NCBI GenBank assembly: GCA_030628805.1
Contig: DAOVQG010000009.1
Location: 1 to 34,897, forward strand
Direction of reading: 5' to 3'
DNA: 34,897 bases
Origin: JAGMDK01 sp023128695
Lineage (GTDB): Bacteria > Planctomycetota > Phycisphaerae > UBA1845 > Fen-1342
A program made the translations under genes and the position numbers. Positions 25,079 to 32,928 of the stretch are shown here, piece after piece (position 1 is the stretch's first letter; every line of letters begins with the position of its first letter). Below the pieces are notes generated by a model, which did no database searches, had not been told where the DNA came from, and saw nothing but the letters and a program-made list of their open reading frames with translations.

Positions 25079-26133
25079 TACTCTATCTCCTTCACGTAGA
25101 ATACGTTCCGCACTTCGAAGGTGAACTTCTTGACGTTATTCGGGCCCATCCCCGACTCATCGGGCTCTACGCCGTTATTCCCCCAGGTCGCAATCCAGCC
25201 GAACCCCCCAACTACCCGCGCGAAGTTGCCCTCTGGTTGATCCGCGAGAGACACGCGGAAAGTCTGCCATTCGTTTGTCAGTTTCCTGATTCCAAGACCA
25301 GTCCGCGGCATCGTATCAGGATACGGAGCGCGAACGAACTCAAACCTCCCGTCCTCACCTTTGCTCCCCACCCGGTTAATGCCGCCAATGAAGAACTCCA
25401 CCTTCACTGGGTCTCCGGTGGCTTTTGCCTCCCATTCGATCCCGCGGAACCCCCGGAGGTCGTATCCACCGTCAGAAAAGGTCCCGAACTCACTCTGGGG
25501 ACTCAGCCACACTACCCCACCGAACTGGGCAGGCCTGGGGTTGAGCTCATTGTCGACGTATTTGAATTTCCATTCATGCGGGCCTTGTCCCACGGTCTTG
25601 TAGGTGAACTTTCCGCCCCCGAATGTGACATCCCCAATGTCGCCCATCTTGCCCGAGGCAACATAACGTATATCGACAGGAAATCGCCGAACCGAGGCAG
25701 GAACTGCCTTACCCACTCGTGGCGGGAGCGGCTCTGATGAGTCTGGGCGCGCCGCTCTCTCGAGAATCGTTCTTGCTTCGTCGCACTTGTTCAGTTCTGC
25801 TCGCAGCCTTATGTTCTCGAGTTGCAAGGCCGAAATCTCATCGGTCAACTCTGTATTCTTGATCTGCAGGACCGAAATCTTATCGGTCGACTGTTTGTTC
25901 TCGATCTGCAGGACCGAATTCTCACCGGTCAACTCGGTGATTCTACGATTAGCGTCGAACCAAAGCGCCATCAGAGTGATAATGAGGCCAACGACAGCGA
26001 TAATGAGGCCAACGACAGTGATAATGAGGCCAACGATAGCAACCGGATCCCCAGCCTTGAGCGCGCGCCAGAGTCGAGACCACACACGGCTCGTCGAAGC
26101 ATTACGTGCTGTTCGGCCTTTGGTTTTTCCCAT
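25078..26133 (-). CDS. Membrane-anchored coiled-coil protein with carbohydrate-binding-like domain
   Basis: 351 residues from the ATG at 26133, chosen because GGGAG lies eight bases upstream; a longer frame from 26199 has no such signal. A basic N-terminus is followed by one membrane helix (about 28-52) built from near-identical seven-residue blocks (VGLIITV, VGLIIAV, VGLIITL), then a coiled coil (about 61-110) built from 14-residue blocks (LTDEISALQLENIR and relatives). The C-terminal domain (about 175-350) has GYDLRGFRGIEWEAKA, EFFIGGINR and a GGFGWIATW core; it matches the middle domain of the GH17-like protein encoded next. A membrane-anchored sugar-binding partner of that enzyme is a reasonable guess. 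The stop overlaps the next start by one base. Confidence 0.8.
   Translation of the reverse strand: MGKTKGRTARNASTSRVWSRLWRALKAGDPVAIVGLIITVVGLIIAVVGLIITLMALWFDANRRITELTGENSVLQIENKQSTDKISVLQIKNTELTDEISALQLENIRLRAELNKCDEARTILERAARPDSSEPLPPRVGKAVPASVRRFPVDIRYVASGKMGDIGDVTFGGGKFTYKTVGQGPHEWKFKYVDNELNPRPAQFGGVVWLSPQSEFGTFSDGGYDLRGFRGIEWEAKATGDPVKVEFFIGGINRVGSKGEDGRFEFVRAPYPDTMPRTGLGIRKLTNEWQTFRVSLADQPEGNFARVVGGFGWIATWGNNGVEPDESGMGPNNVKKFTFEVRNVFYVKEIE
25805..25940 (-). repeat. 42-bp tandem units coding for the coiled coil
   Basis: About three imperfect 42-bp units, sharing GATCTGCAGGACCGAA and CGGTC blocks, encode 14-residue (two-heptad) coiled-coil segments. Boundaries are approximate. Confidence 0.65.
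25975..26037 (-). repeat. Three 21-bp tandem units coding for the membrane helix
   Basis: Three consecutive 21-bp units differing by one or two bases, each containing GATAATGAGGCCAACGA. Each encodes seven residues of the membrane helix, which therefore can grow or shrink by two helical turns per unit. Confidence 0.85.
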
Positions 26134-26596
26134 CGCAATAACTCCCGTAGACGGGTGGCCCAGGTTCTTCGAATTTGGGGCACCCGTCCGTTTCTTCAAA
26201 CATGTCTACGATCGCCTTGTCACTCCCTGACCGCGCACCTCACTGATATAGAGGCCCACATCTCGGTGAGATGCGGTCTGCCCCCCAGTGAGATAGGGTC
26301 CGCATCTCGGTGAGGTCGGGTACGGACTTCGGTGAGGGGCGGTGCCGACCTATTGCTTGGGTGCGGGCGCCGGCGCCAAGTAAGGCGCGGTAGTCGATCT
26401 CAGCTTGGAAACGCTATTTCCAGGGCTCATAATACCGCACAGTTTATCCAATTTACCCATTTTGTCAAATCCGAAGGTCCGGATACCGCTTTTCGGACCG
26501 GCGATCCCTCTGTCTGACCCACAGGCGAAACGCCTGTGCCACACGGGCCAGACCACCATTATGCCAGCCTACCCTACGTTGGCAGGACCTTCAGCA
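26134..26596. other. Intergenic stretch with small hairpins
   Basis: No gene is supported. Contents seen: CATCTC-GGT-GAGATG at 26259-26273 with related blocks at 26302-26315 and near 26328-26337 (all containing CGGTGAG), and the hairpin CACAGGCG-AAA-CGCCTGTG at 26520-26538. Frames here are short and without binding sites. Confidence 0.55.
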
Positions 26597-26679
26597 CCGG
26601 GTGCCATGCCCAAGCGCAGCACGGGCATGTTCTGGTCCTCTGAACATGGCCGCGCTGCGCTTGACCATGCCACACGCCG
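26597..26679 (+). repeat. 83-bp hairpin repeat, left copy
   Basis: Starts CCGGGTGCCATGCCC. A 21-bp stem with one or two mismatches (arms beginning AAGCGCAGC and ending GCTGCGCTT) closes a nine-base loop TGGTCCTCT. It is almost identical to 28323-28405, in the same orientation. The two copies flank the two-gene module 26694-28228. Confidence 0.85.
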
Positions 26680-26693
26680 TCAGTGCCACCGGC

Positions 26694-27650
26694 CTATTCG
26701 ACATGTCCGCTCCCTTGCTCACCTTGCGTTGAAGTCTCCTCGCAACTCAACTCGTAGCTCAAGAGGACATACCGAGGGCGGCCTGTGCCTGCGCGTCTCG
26801 TACGGACTTTGATTATCAATGGTTTTTCCAGGATGTGATTTATCTGTCTCGCCTCCTCGATATCGGGGCCAACTTTTCCTGAAATCACATCATCCGTTTC
26901 TGAGACGCGAAACTCGAACGTGCGGCGTTTGGGCAGGACCCCTTGAAATACCCCGGCGATCTCAACGTCTTCTTCGTGGATGTTGTCCTGGCTGAGCCGC
27001 TGCTCGCTTCGGCGGACCTGTCCCACATCGGCAAAGCGGAACACTTCGTCCTTGAACTCAAGAGTGCAGACTGCCTCCTGATCAGCCATGGTTTTCAGAA
27101 ATGTCCGCAGTTCGTCAAGAGCGCGCGGACCAGCATCGGATATGGCCTCGGTCAAATCATCATCAGTTCCAAGCGAGGCCTCCATGATCGCTTTTGCCTG
27201 CTCGATTGCCGACTCGACCGGCGACAGCTCAGGGAAAAGCATCATGTTATCCTTGGGCGCTTCTTCCAGTTCGAAGCCGAAAGACCCCAGCGCGGTGCCC
27301 GTTATCAATAGCCGATAGTCGTCGCGCTTGGGGATTGCGCCACGCGTACCGAGTGGCCCGGTTTGGCTCGCGCCGATAGCGGCGACTGCTTCTGCAAAGC
27401 TATTGACGACCGCCGCGCCGAACTCGGCGAACATCCCATGGCTGCCCACGATCGGCTTCCCGCGAAAGGTCAGTTTGGCGCGGACGGGCTCGCGTGAAGG
27501 CTCAGGCTGGGAAGCAAGCGCCTCTTCAACTTCCTTTTTGCGGTCTTCCAGACTCATTCGATCTATCACGCTGGTAGCGGGCAACTGATCGAGCATTTTT
27601 TTTAACGCCGCTCGCTCGGCCTGAAGCTGGTGGAACTCCTGCAGGTTCAT
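26694..27650 (-). CDS. Conserved-looking partner protein of the nucleotidyltransferase-like gene
   Basis: 318 residues, not a recognised family. It opens with a coiled-coil segment (residues 1-50, NLQEFHQLQAERAALKKMLD), followed by a beta-rich part with KLTFRGKPIVGSHGMFAEFG (about 59-78) and LLITGTALGSFGFELEEAP (about 114-132). The second half is mixed alpha/beta and acidic. There is no signal peptide or membrane segment. The ATG overlaps the upstream stop as ATGA and GGAGG lies just before it, so it is translationally coupled to the nucleotidyltransferase-like gene, and the two products probably act together. A stray R-x6-H (RLSQDNIH) recalls HEPN ribonucleases, but the protein is not obviously all-helical, so no such claim is made. 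Confidence 0.75.
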   Translation of the reverse strand: MNLQEFHQLQAERAALKKMLDQLPATSVIDRMSLEDRKKEVEEALASQPEPSREPVRAKLTFRGKPIVGSHGMFAEFGAAVVNSFAEAVAAIGASQTGPLGTRGAIPKRDDYRLLITGTALGSFGFELEEAPKDNMMLFPELSPVESAIEQAKAIMEASLGTDDDLTEAISDAGPRALDELRTFLKTMADQEAVCTLEFKDEVFRFADVGQVRRSEQRLSQDNIHEEDVEIAGVFQGVLPKRRTFEFRVSETDDVISGKVGPDIEEARQINHILEKPLIIKVRTRRAGTGRPRYVLLSYELSCEETSTQGEQGSGHVE

Positions 27651-28228
27651 GGCTGACCTCCCTGGTTCGTTTTCTTGTCGAGGTTGGCCTTGGCTACCGG
27701 GTCATCCGCCGGAGAAAGACCAATCTGCAGATAGCCTTTCCATTGCTCGTTCCGTCGGTGGGACCACATGCTGTACCAGTAGGCGGATCGCTCCACGAGC
27801 CACTCTGGCGAATTGCCGTTCAAGTGAACGAAATAGGCATCAACATGATAGGCTTTCTTGGTGTAAGTACGACTGAAAAGGCGTGGCGCGGCGGCTATTA
27901 CGGTCTCTTGTGTCTCTCCATCGGGCAAATGATAGAAAGTGACGATGTCGATATCGGCGGGGTTACGCGTTTCTGTAGTTTCGATATCTTCAAGAAAACT
28001 GCCGTTCACCCATTGGAACCCATCGACAAGCCCAGCAGCATGCAGAGCAGAACGGAACTTCAGGAAGCCCGTGAATATGGTCTGGCGATCAGGCGAAGTC
28101 CCAAAACGCAAGACCAAATCGGTCAGCGAAACCGCGTAAGGCGACCGATCCGTCGATGTGGGCGCGACCGAATTGATTGGCGGCAGGACGCCTTGGAGAT
28201 TCCAGTTTGGAATGGCGACATTGCTCAT
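27647..28228 (-). CDS. DUF6932-like minimal nucleotidyltransferase
   Basis: 193 residues. Residues 73-96 carry the nucleotidyltransferase-fold signature: strand then Gly76-Ser77 in WVNGSFLED, and the paired acids Asp92 and Asp94 in ADIDIVTFY. A third acid, Asp130 in YHVDAYFVHL, completes the metal-binding triad. The spacing between GS and the acids is longer than in typical MNT proteins, as I recall for DUF6932. The enzyme should therefore be able to transfer a nucleotide to protein, RNA or a small molecule; the substrate is unknown. AAGGAGA lies seven to eight bases before the ATG. It is the first gene of a two-gene operon. Minimal nucleotidyltransferases often serve in toxin-antitoxin or phage-defence modules, but that is inference here. 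Confidence 0.8.
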   Translation of the reverse strand: MSNVAIPNWNLQGVLPPINSVAPTSTDRSPYAVSLTDLVLRFGTSPDRQTIFTGFLKFRSALHAAGLVDGFQWVNGSFLEDIETTETRNPADIDIVTFYHLPDGETQETVIAAAPRLFSRTYTKKAYHVDAYFVHLNGNSPEWLVERSAYWYSMWSHRRNEQWKGYLQIGLSPADDPVAKANLDKKTNQGGQP

Positions 28229-28259
28229 CTGGCGGTCTCCTTATTCACATTCACTGTCG

Positions 28260-28405
28260 CCGGGTGCCATGCCCAAGCGCAGCGCGGGCATGTTCTGGTC
28301 CTCTGAACATGGCCGCGCTGCGCCGGGTGCCATGCCCAAGCGCAGCGCGGGCATGTTCTGGTCCTCTGAACATGGCCGCGCTGCGCTTGACCATGCTACA
28401 CGCCG
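28260..28405 (+). repeat. Hairpin repeat, two tandem 63-bp units plus tail (right copies)
   Basis: Units 28260-28322 and 28323-28385 are identical 63-mers, and the second continues with the 20-base tail seen in the left copy (28386-28405 versus 26660-26679, one mismatch). Each unit forms a 21-bp hairpin with one or two mismatches. They lie just upstream of the nucleotidyltransferase-like start and just downstream of the amylase-family stop. Confidence 0.88.
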
Positions 28406-28420
28406 ACTACCGCGGTTTGC

Positions 28421-30952
28421 TTACTTGCCCTCGGCGTGCAGCACGACGCCGGCGATGGGCGGGACAGTGACCGTCAACTTGCCTTCAGAAACGGATTCCG
28501 AACTGTCTTTACCAAAGATGGTGGTCCAAGCAAGAGGCGCGCCGTCCGGTAGCGGCACGTCCACCTCCCGCGGCGTACCCGACGCATTCAACACCACCAG
28601 CACATGCTCGCTCTCAGCGCTGCGAAGGAACGCCCAAACGTCGGCGGCGTCATCGGCGAGCAGGTTCGTAAACGAGCCGATCCGCAGGGCCGGATGATCA
28701 TTCCGCAGCGCGAGCGCCTGCTTGTAAAAGGCGAGCTGATCTTCCAGCACGGCGTTCTCCGCCGGCTCGTCGTACGGCTCGAGGTCCTTCCAGAGCATCG
28801 GCTTGCGGTTGCTCGGGTCGTCCGCCCCCCACATCCCCACTTCGTCGCCGTAATAGATCAGCGGCGCGCCGATGTAGGTCATCTGGAGCAGCACCGCCAG
28901 GCGGGCGCGGGCGTAGGCCTCCGGCGCGGGCTTGGAGTTGTCGTAATCGGGATTGTTGTCCTGCACGCGATTCTGCCGGTCGTACTCGCGGTCCGGGTTG
29001 TGCGGCATTGAGGCCAACCGGTCGGTGTCGTGGCTGTCGATCAGGTTTTGCAGGACGTACGTGGCCGCGGCCGGATAGGCCAGCCGCAGTTCCGCGAAAC
29101 GGCTGACCGCTTCGCCGACAGTTAGTTTCTGCTCGCGATCGAAGACCCACCCGGCCACGGTCTTGGCAAACGGGTAGTTAATCACCCCGTCGAAGTGCCG
29201 CCCGTAGAGCCACTCGTCGGCCCGGTTCCAAAGCTCGCCGGTGATCAGGGCGTCGGGATTGGTGCTTTTGACCAGCCGCCGCCATTCGGCCCAGAACGGG
29301 CGCGGGACCTTGTCGGGTACGTCCAGCCGCCAGCCGTCGATCCCGTCGCGCGGGTCGCCGTCGCCGTTGGGGTCCATCCAGCGGCGGGTGACGGCGAAGA
29401 GGTGCTGCTTGACGCCGGGGCTGGCGAAGCCGTGGGTGTTCTTCTTGAAGACCGGCATGTGCGCGAAACCGGCCCAACCCTTGTACGCGAACGGCTCCCA
29501 CGAGGTCACCTCGAACCAGTCGGCATACCGGGAACGCTTGCCGTGCTTGAGCACGTCCTGAAAGGCCGGGTGCTCCACGCCGACGTGATTGAAGACGCCG
29601 TCCAGGATGACTTTGAAGCCCAGCTCGTGCGCTTGCTTCAGGAAAGCGAGGAAACGCCGGTCAGTTTCGGTCCACTGCCAGGTGGAAGGATCGAGCAGGT
29701 CTTCCTGCGCGGCGACCTTCTCGTAATCGCCCCGCGTGCCGAAACCGTCGTCAATGTGCAAATAGTTCTGCACGTCGTACTTGTGGTATGACGGGGCCTT
29801 GAACACCGGCGTCAGATACAACGCATTGACGCCCAGCTCCTTCAGATAAGGCAACTGCTCCGCGAGCCCGTCGAGGTCGCCGCCGTAGATGCGGTCGAAC
29901 ACGAAGTTCTCGTAAAACGTTTGTCCGTCCTTGCCCTCCCACTCCGAGGCGGTAAACCACTCACTGGTCCACGGCCGGACCGGGTCCGGGTCGTTGGCCG
30001 CGGTCCCATTGCGGAAGCGGTCGATCATGATCTGATACCAGACCGCGTGCTTGGCCCAGGCGGGCGTTTCGACCGAGCCGGTCGGGGGCAGGGTGAAATG
30101 ATACAAATAAGGATCGCCGACCCGACCGGCCCCGTCGTCGAGCACGAACGTGTAGTCGAGGCCGCGCAGCTTCGGCGTCCGCGAGTCCGCGCGGGCCGGG
30201 GCCGCTATCCGGGCCTCCCAGTAGGCAAACAGCGGCCCCTCCGAGGCGACGCTCATTTCAGTCAAAGTCCCGTCTTTCAACGCCAGCCAGATGCTCTGGA
30301 CATCATGCGCGAACGTGCGGTAGCGGATCGACACCTCATCGGTTCCCACCGGCTGGATATAGAGCGGCCGCGGCGATTGGTGCGCCAAGGCGAGGGCACC
30401 AATTCGTCCGTCGCCCGTTTGCTCCTCTGATTGCCTCATGTGGGCCAGCCGCCCGAGACGCACGATAGAGTTGAAGTGTCCGTAGCTGTCGGGCACGCGA
30501 TCGGGGTTGAGCGGATCACTGAACCATTGGTCGTTGTCCACGAGGAACTTGTACTGGTAAACGCCGGTATCGAGGTCGATCCGCGTGGTCCACTCGCCGC
30601 TGACGTCGGGCCCCTGCATCGGGTGGGCCTCGCGCTCCCAGTCCGCGAACGAACCCGTCAGAACAACCCGCTCGGCTTCCAGCTTGGGTCGGAACCGGAA
30701 GGTGCAACGCCAGCGGCCCTGCTCCAGCGCCTCGGCCGTGATCGACGCCGGCAACGGGGCGGCGTCTTCCGCGGCCAGCTTGACTTCGAGCCACGGCGCC
30801 GGCGGCCAGTCCTCTTCCGCAATGGCCGTGTGAACCGAAACGCCCAGTCCGGCCAGAACGACCGCCGTGCCCAGGAATCGTGTACAAAAACCCGATCGTT
30901 TGGATGTCTTCTCGCTCGTTCTCATGGCGCGCAGTGTACCGCGGAAAACCAT
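28421..30952 (-). CDS. Secreted GH13 alpha-amylase-family enzyme with N-terminal CBM48/E-set-like domain
   Basis: 843 residues. Signal peptide near residues 18-45 (FCTRFLGTAVVLAGLGVSVHTAIA). Residues about 80-170 resemble a CBM48/E-set starch-binding-type domain (RVVLTGSFADWEREAHPM, GVYQYKFLVDNDQW). The catalytic TIM barrel begins near AVWYQIMIDRFRNG, and GH13 residues are all visible: nucleophile Asp544 in GWRLDVPDK, acid/base Glu573 in ITGELWN, and Asp642 in IDSHDTDR; VILDGVFNHVG is conserved region I. It would hydrolyse or rearrange alpha-1,4-glucans; sequence style resembles cyclomaltodextrinase/neopullulanase-type members, but exact specificity is not deducible. The ATG at 30952 has GAGGA eight bases upstream; Met10 is an alternative. 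Confidence 0.92.
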   Translation of the reverse strand: MVFRGTLRAMRTSEKTSKRSGFCTRFLGTAVVLAGLGVSVHTAIAEEDWPPAPWLEVKLAAEDAAPLPASITAEALEQGRWRCTFRFRPKLEAERVVLTGSFADWEREAHPMQGPDVSGEWTTRIDLDTGVYQYKFLVDNDQWFSDPLNPDRVPDSYGHFNSIVRLGRLAHMRQSEEQTGDGRIGALALAHQSPRPLYIQPVGTDEVSIRYRTFAHDVQSIWLALKDGTLTEMSVASEGPLFAYWEARIAAPARADSRTPKLRGLDYTFVLDDGAGRVGDPYLYHFTLPPTGSVETPAWAKHAVWYQIMIDRFRNGTAANDPDPVRPWTSEWFTASEWEGKDGQTFYENFVFDRIYGGDLDGLAEQLPYLKELGVNALYLTPVFKAPSYHKYDVQNYLHIDDGFGTRGDYEKVAAQEDLLDPSTWQWTETDRRFLAFLKQAHELGFKVILDGVFNHVGVEHPAFQDVLKHGKRSRYADWFEVTSWEPFAYKGWAGFAHMPVFKKNTHGFASPGVKQHLFAVTRRWMDPNGDGDPRDGIDGWRLDVPDKVPRPFWAEWRRLVKSTNPDALITGELWNRADEWLYGRHFDGVINYPFAKTVAGWVFDREQKLTVGEAVSRFAELRLAYPAAATYVLQNLIDSHDTDRLASMPHNPDREYDRQNRVQDNNPDYDNSKPAPEAYARARLAVLLQMTYIGAPLIYYGDEVGMWGADDPSNRKPMLWKDLEPYDEPAENAVLEDQLAFYKQALALRNDHPALRIGSFTNLLADDAADVWAFLRSAESEHVLVVLNASGTPREVDVPLPDGAPLAWTTIFGKDSSESVSEGKLTVTVPPIAGVVLHAEGK

Positions 30953-31021
30953 GGTTGCAATCCTCTGGAATTGTCTTCCAACTCACAAACGGACCGAACC
31001 GACTTCGGAGGTCTGACGCCG

Positions 31022-31714
31022 TCAGGCCAGCGCGAACTCCGCCGCGGCTTCGGCGTGGATGACCGCCGTGTCGAACAGCGGCAGGGAGCAGTGTTCCTGC
31101 TTGATGAGCAGCCCGATCTCGGTGCAGCCGAGGATGATCCCCGCGCAGCCTGCGTCCGCTAGGCGTTCGATGATCGCCCGGAACTGTCGCCGCGATTCGT
31201 CTTTGATTTCGCCCCGGCACAATTCGTTGTAGATCACGTCGTGCACAACCCGCCGTTCCGGCTCCGCGGGTACGACGACGTCCAGGCCGTGTTTAGCGAC
31301 CAAGCGGCCTTTGTAGAAATCCTCCTCCATCGTGAAACGCGTTGCGAGCAGCCCGACCTTGTGCAGCTCGGCGGCCTGGATGCGCTCCGCGGTGGCGTCG
31401 GCTATGTGTAGTAGCGGGAGCCTGACGGCGGCCTGCACGTCGCCGGCCATCTTGTGCATCGTGTTCGTGCAGATCACGAGGAAGTCGGCCCCCGCGCGCT
31501 CGACGGCGCGGGCCGCGTCGATCATCCGTCGGGTCGCCTCGTCCCAGGCCCCGCGGCGCTGGAGGGTCTCAATCTCGTCGAAATCGAACGAGTAGAGGAC
31601 GCACCGGGCCGAGTGCAGGCCGCCCAGCCGATGCGCGACACGCTCGTTGACGATGCGGTAGTACTCGACCGTCGATTCCCAACTCATCCCGCCGATCAGG
31701 CCAATCGTCTTCAT
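31022..31714 (-). CDS. Aspartate/glutamate racemase family protein
   Basis: 230 residues from the ATG at 31714; a GTG five codons upstream is possible but overlaps the predicted -10 box. The two catalytic cysteines of the family are present: Cys82 in ICTNTMH and the second in ILGCTEIGLL near residue 197. The beginning KTIGLIGGMSWESTVEYY is typical of the YgeA-like branch, which includes broad-spectrum amino-acid racemases. The length and both cysteines suggest an active enzyme. It probably supplies D-amino acids or isomerises free amino acids; substrate not deducible. A sigma70-like promoter lies directly upstream with only six bases to the ATG. Confidence 0.92.
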   Translation of the reverse strand: MKTIGLIGGMSWESTVEYYRIVNERVAHRLGGLHSARCVLYSFDFDEIETLQRRGAWDEATRRMIDAARAVERAGADFLVICTNTMHKMAGDVQAAVRLPLLHIADATAERIQAAELHKVGLLATRFTMEEDFYKGRLVAKHGLDVVVPAEPERRVVHDVIYNELCRGEIKDESRRQFRAIIERLADAGCAGIILGCTEIGLLIKQEHCSLPLFDTAVIHAEAAAEFALA

Positions 31715-31720
31715 GGCCGT

Positions 31721-31749
31721 ATCGTACACCAGGGCAATCGCATTCTCCA
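31721..31749 (-). promoter_or_regulatory. Candidate promoter of the racemase-family gene
   Basis: On the minus strand TGGAGA and TACGAT are 17 bases apart; the -10 box ends six bases before the ATG at 31714, predicting a leaderless transcript. No Shine-Dalgarno sequence is present. Confidence 0.45.
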
Positions 31750-31801
31750 GAATTCGGCCCTCTCTCAGGGTGGGGCGGGCGTCTGAGCTTGTGAATTTTT
31801 C

Positions 31802-31875
31802 TGGGTGGGGCGGGCATCTTGCCCGCCAACCGTCGATTGCAGGCTACAACCGCGGGCGGGACGCCCGCGCCACCC
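31802..31875. repeat. Composite hairpin repeat GGGTGGGGCGGGC...GCCCGCGCCACCC
   Basis: The left part GGCGGGCATCTTGCCCGCC and the right part GCGGGCGGGACGCCCGC are each self-complementary, and the outer ends GGGTGG and CCACCC pair. The middle contains CGTCGATTGCAGGCTACAA. A partial copy of the left end (GGTGGGGCGGGCGTC) lies just before, at about 31770. I recall this composite as a common planctomycete repeat. Confidence 0.75.
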
Positions 31876-31922
31876 TTAATATTGAATTTATTCCCAACCT
31901 CTCTCGCCCGCGAAGCTGCGAC

Positions 31923-32102
31923 CCGCCCCCGACCGGCCCGAGCGAGCTGAGCTTCCTCTCGGTCGACACGCGCACGCCGCACATGGTAGACTACCCCAGC
32001 GAAGACGGCAGCAAGACGACACACTACATGCTCCGCTGGGTCGCCACGACCGGCGAAAAGGGACCGTGGAGCGAAACGGCGACGGCAACGATTGGCGCGT
32101 AG
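31923..32102 (+). pseudogene. C-terminal fragment of a larger conserved planctomycete protein
   Basis: About 59 codons ending in a normal stop. They read PPPTGPSELSFLSVDTRTPH and YMLRWVATTGEKGPWSETAT, a tail I recall from planctomycete proteins with a fibronectin-like end. The frame upstream runs straight into the hairpin repeat at 31802-31875 and has no start with a binding site. The rest of the gene appears to be lost. Family assignment is from memory. Confidence 0.5.
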
Positions 32103-32231
32103 CCACCCATCTCGGTGGATTACTCAAGTGTCCCTCGCGCTGGACCGATTGCATCTCTGAGGACGAACCGCCGCAGCGCAATAGCAGCCGGACGCTCCCC
32201 GCGTTCCCGAAGACGAGGAGGTCTGCGGACT

Positions 32232-32519
32232 ATGCTCCCCAATCTGACCATCATCATCTCCGTCTACTGTTGTGTTCGCCTCATGGAGATGATGAGTTCC
32301 AATGCCGTGCCGAAGCTCAAGGCACCGTGGGCGTTGCTCTGCGTTACGGCGATTGCCATCATCGGATTCTTCTGCTTCGACACGGTTCGTCGTGCCGGTC
32401 CGGAGCCTACCATCCCAGCATTCGGAGCGAGTTCGGCACTCGGTGGTCAAAGGGACTCACTTGAAGAGCTTTTCAAGGACGTTGACAGTGCGCTCGCGGA
32501 GCCGCGCTCGCGACCATGA
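32232..32519 (+). CDS. Small membrane protein, function unknown
   Basis: 95 residues from the ATG at 32232, which has an excellent GAGGAGGT nine bases upstream; a longer frame from 32115 is rejected. Two hydrophobic segments (about 3-18, LPNLTIIISVYCCVRL; about 33-49, LLCVTAIAIIGFFCF) are separated by a short basic loop, followed by a soluble tail of about 45 residues ending in LEELFKDVDSALAEP. No family recognised. It lies 22 bases upstream of the next small gene and is probably co-transcribed with it. Confidence 0.6.
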   Translation: MLPNLTIIISVYCCVRLMEMMSSNAVPKLKAPWALLCVTAIAIIGFFCFDTVRRAGPEPTIPAFGASSALGGQRDSLEELFKDVDSALAEPRSRP

Positions 32520-32541
32520 TCTCAATCCAGAGGAGGTTTTC

Positions 32542-32928
32542 ATGAGGCATGGCGATCACCCACGGTTGCTTGGGATACTCCGGGATGAAGTTATTCGAAT
32601 CCTCGAATCGCAGATCGAGGCGATTCGCGCTGCGGAGTTTTCGGGAAGACCGCCCGCCACGCGCTCGTCGCGTGGCGTTGACTATCAGAACTCGCTTCGG
32701 TTTTGCGAGGGCGACGATCGCGTCATTGTGCTCAAGCAGCCTAACGCGGCTGCGCACAACAACGCACTCCAGTTCTGCCTTGGCCATGGTCGCCGCGTAT
32801 TGCACGAGCCGGAGAGAAGAGATTGGATGGACTGGATTCCCCCAGAGGAAGTGTGGGCAGCGCTCGCGCGCGAACGCGCGCCCTGGGTCGCGCTGAAACT
32901 CCTCGAACTTGCCGGCAATCCGGCATAG
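32542..32928 (+). CDS. Small soluble protein, function unknown
   Basis: 128 residues from the ATG at 32542, with AGGAGG five bases upstream; the frame is open further upstream in the shadow of the previous gene. Features: an N-terminal helix (LLGILRDEVIRILESQIEAIRAAEF), a segment DYQNSLRFCEGDDRVIVLKQ, and a tryptophan-rich part RRDWMDWIPPEEVWAAL. No signal peptide, metal site or known domain was recognised. It follows the small membrane protein gene by 22 bases and is followed by the hairpin at 32970-32987. Confidence 0.6.
   Translation: MRHGDHPRLLGILRDEVIRILESQIEAIRAAEFSGRPPATRSSRGVDYQNSLRFCEGDDRVIVLKQPNAAAHNNALQFCLGHGRRVLHEPERRDWMDWIPPEEVWAALARERAPWVALKLLELAGNPA

Noticed and set aside
26694..27650. 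HEPN ribonuclease motif (R-x6-H) in the partner protein
   Set aside because: The match is a single short pattern in a protein that does not look all-helical; likely chance.
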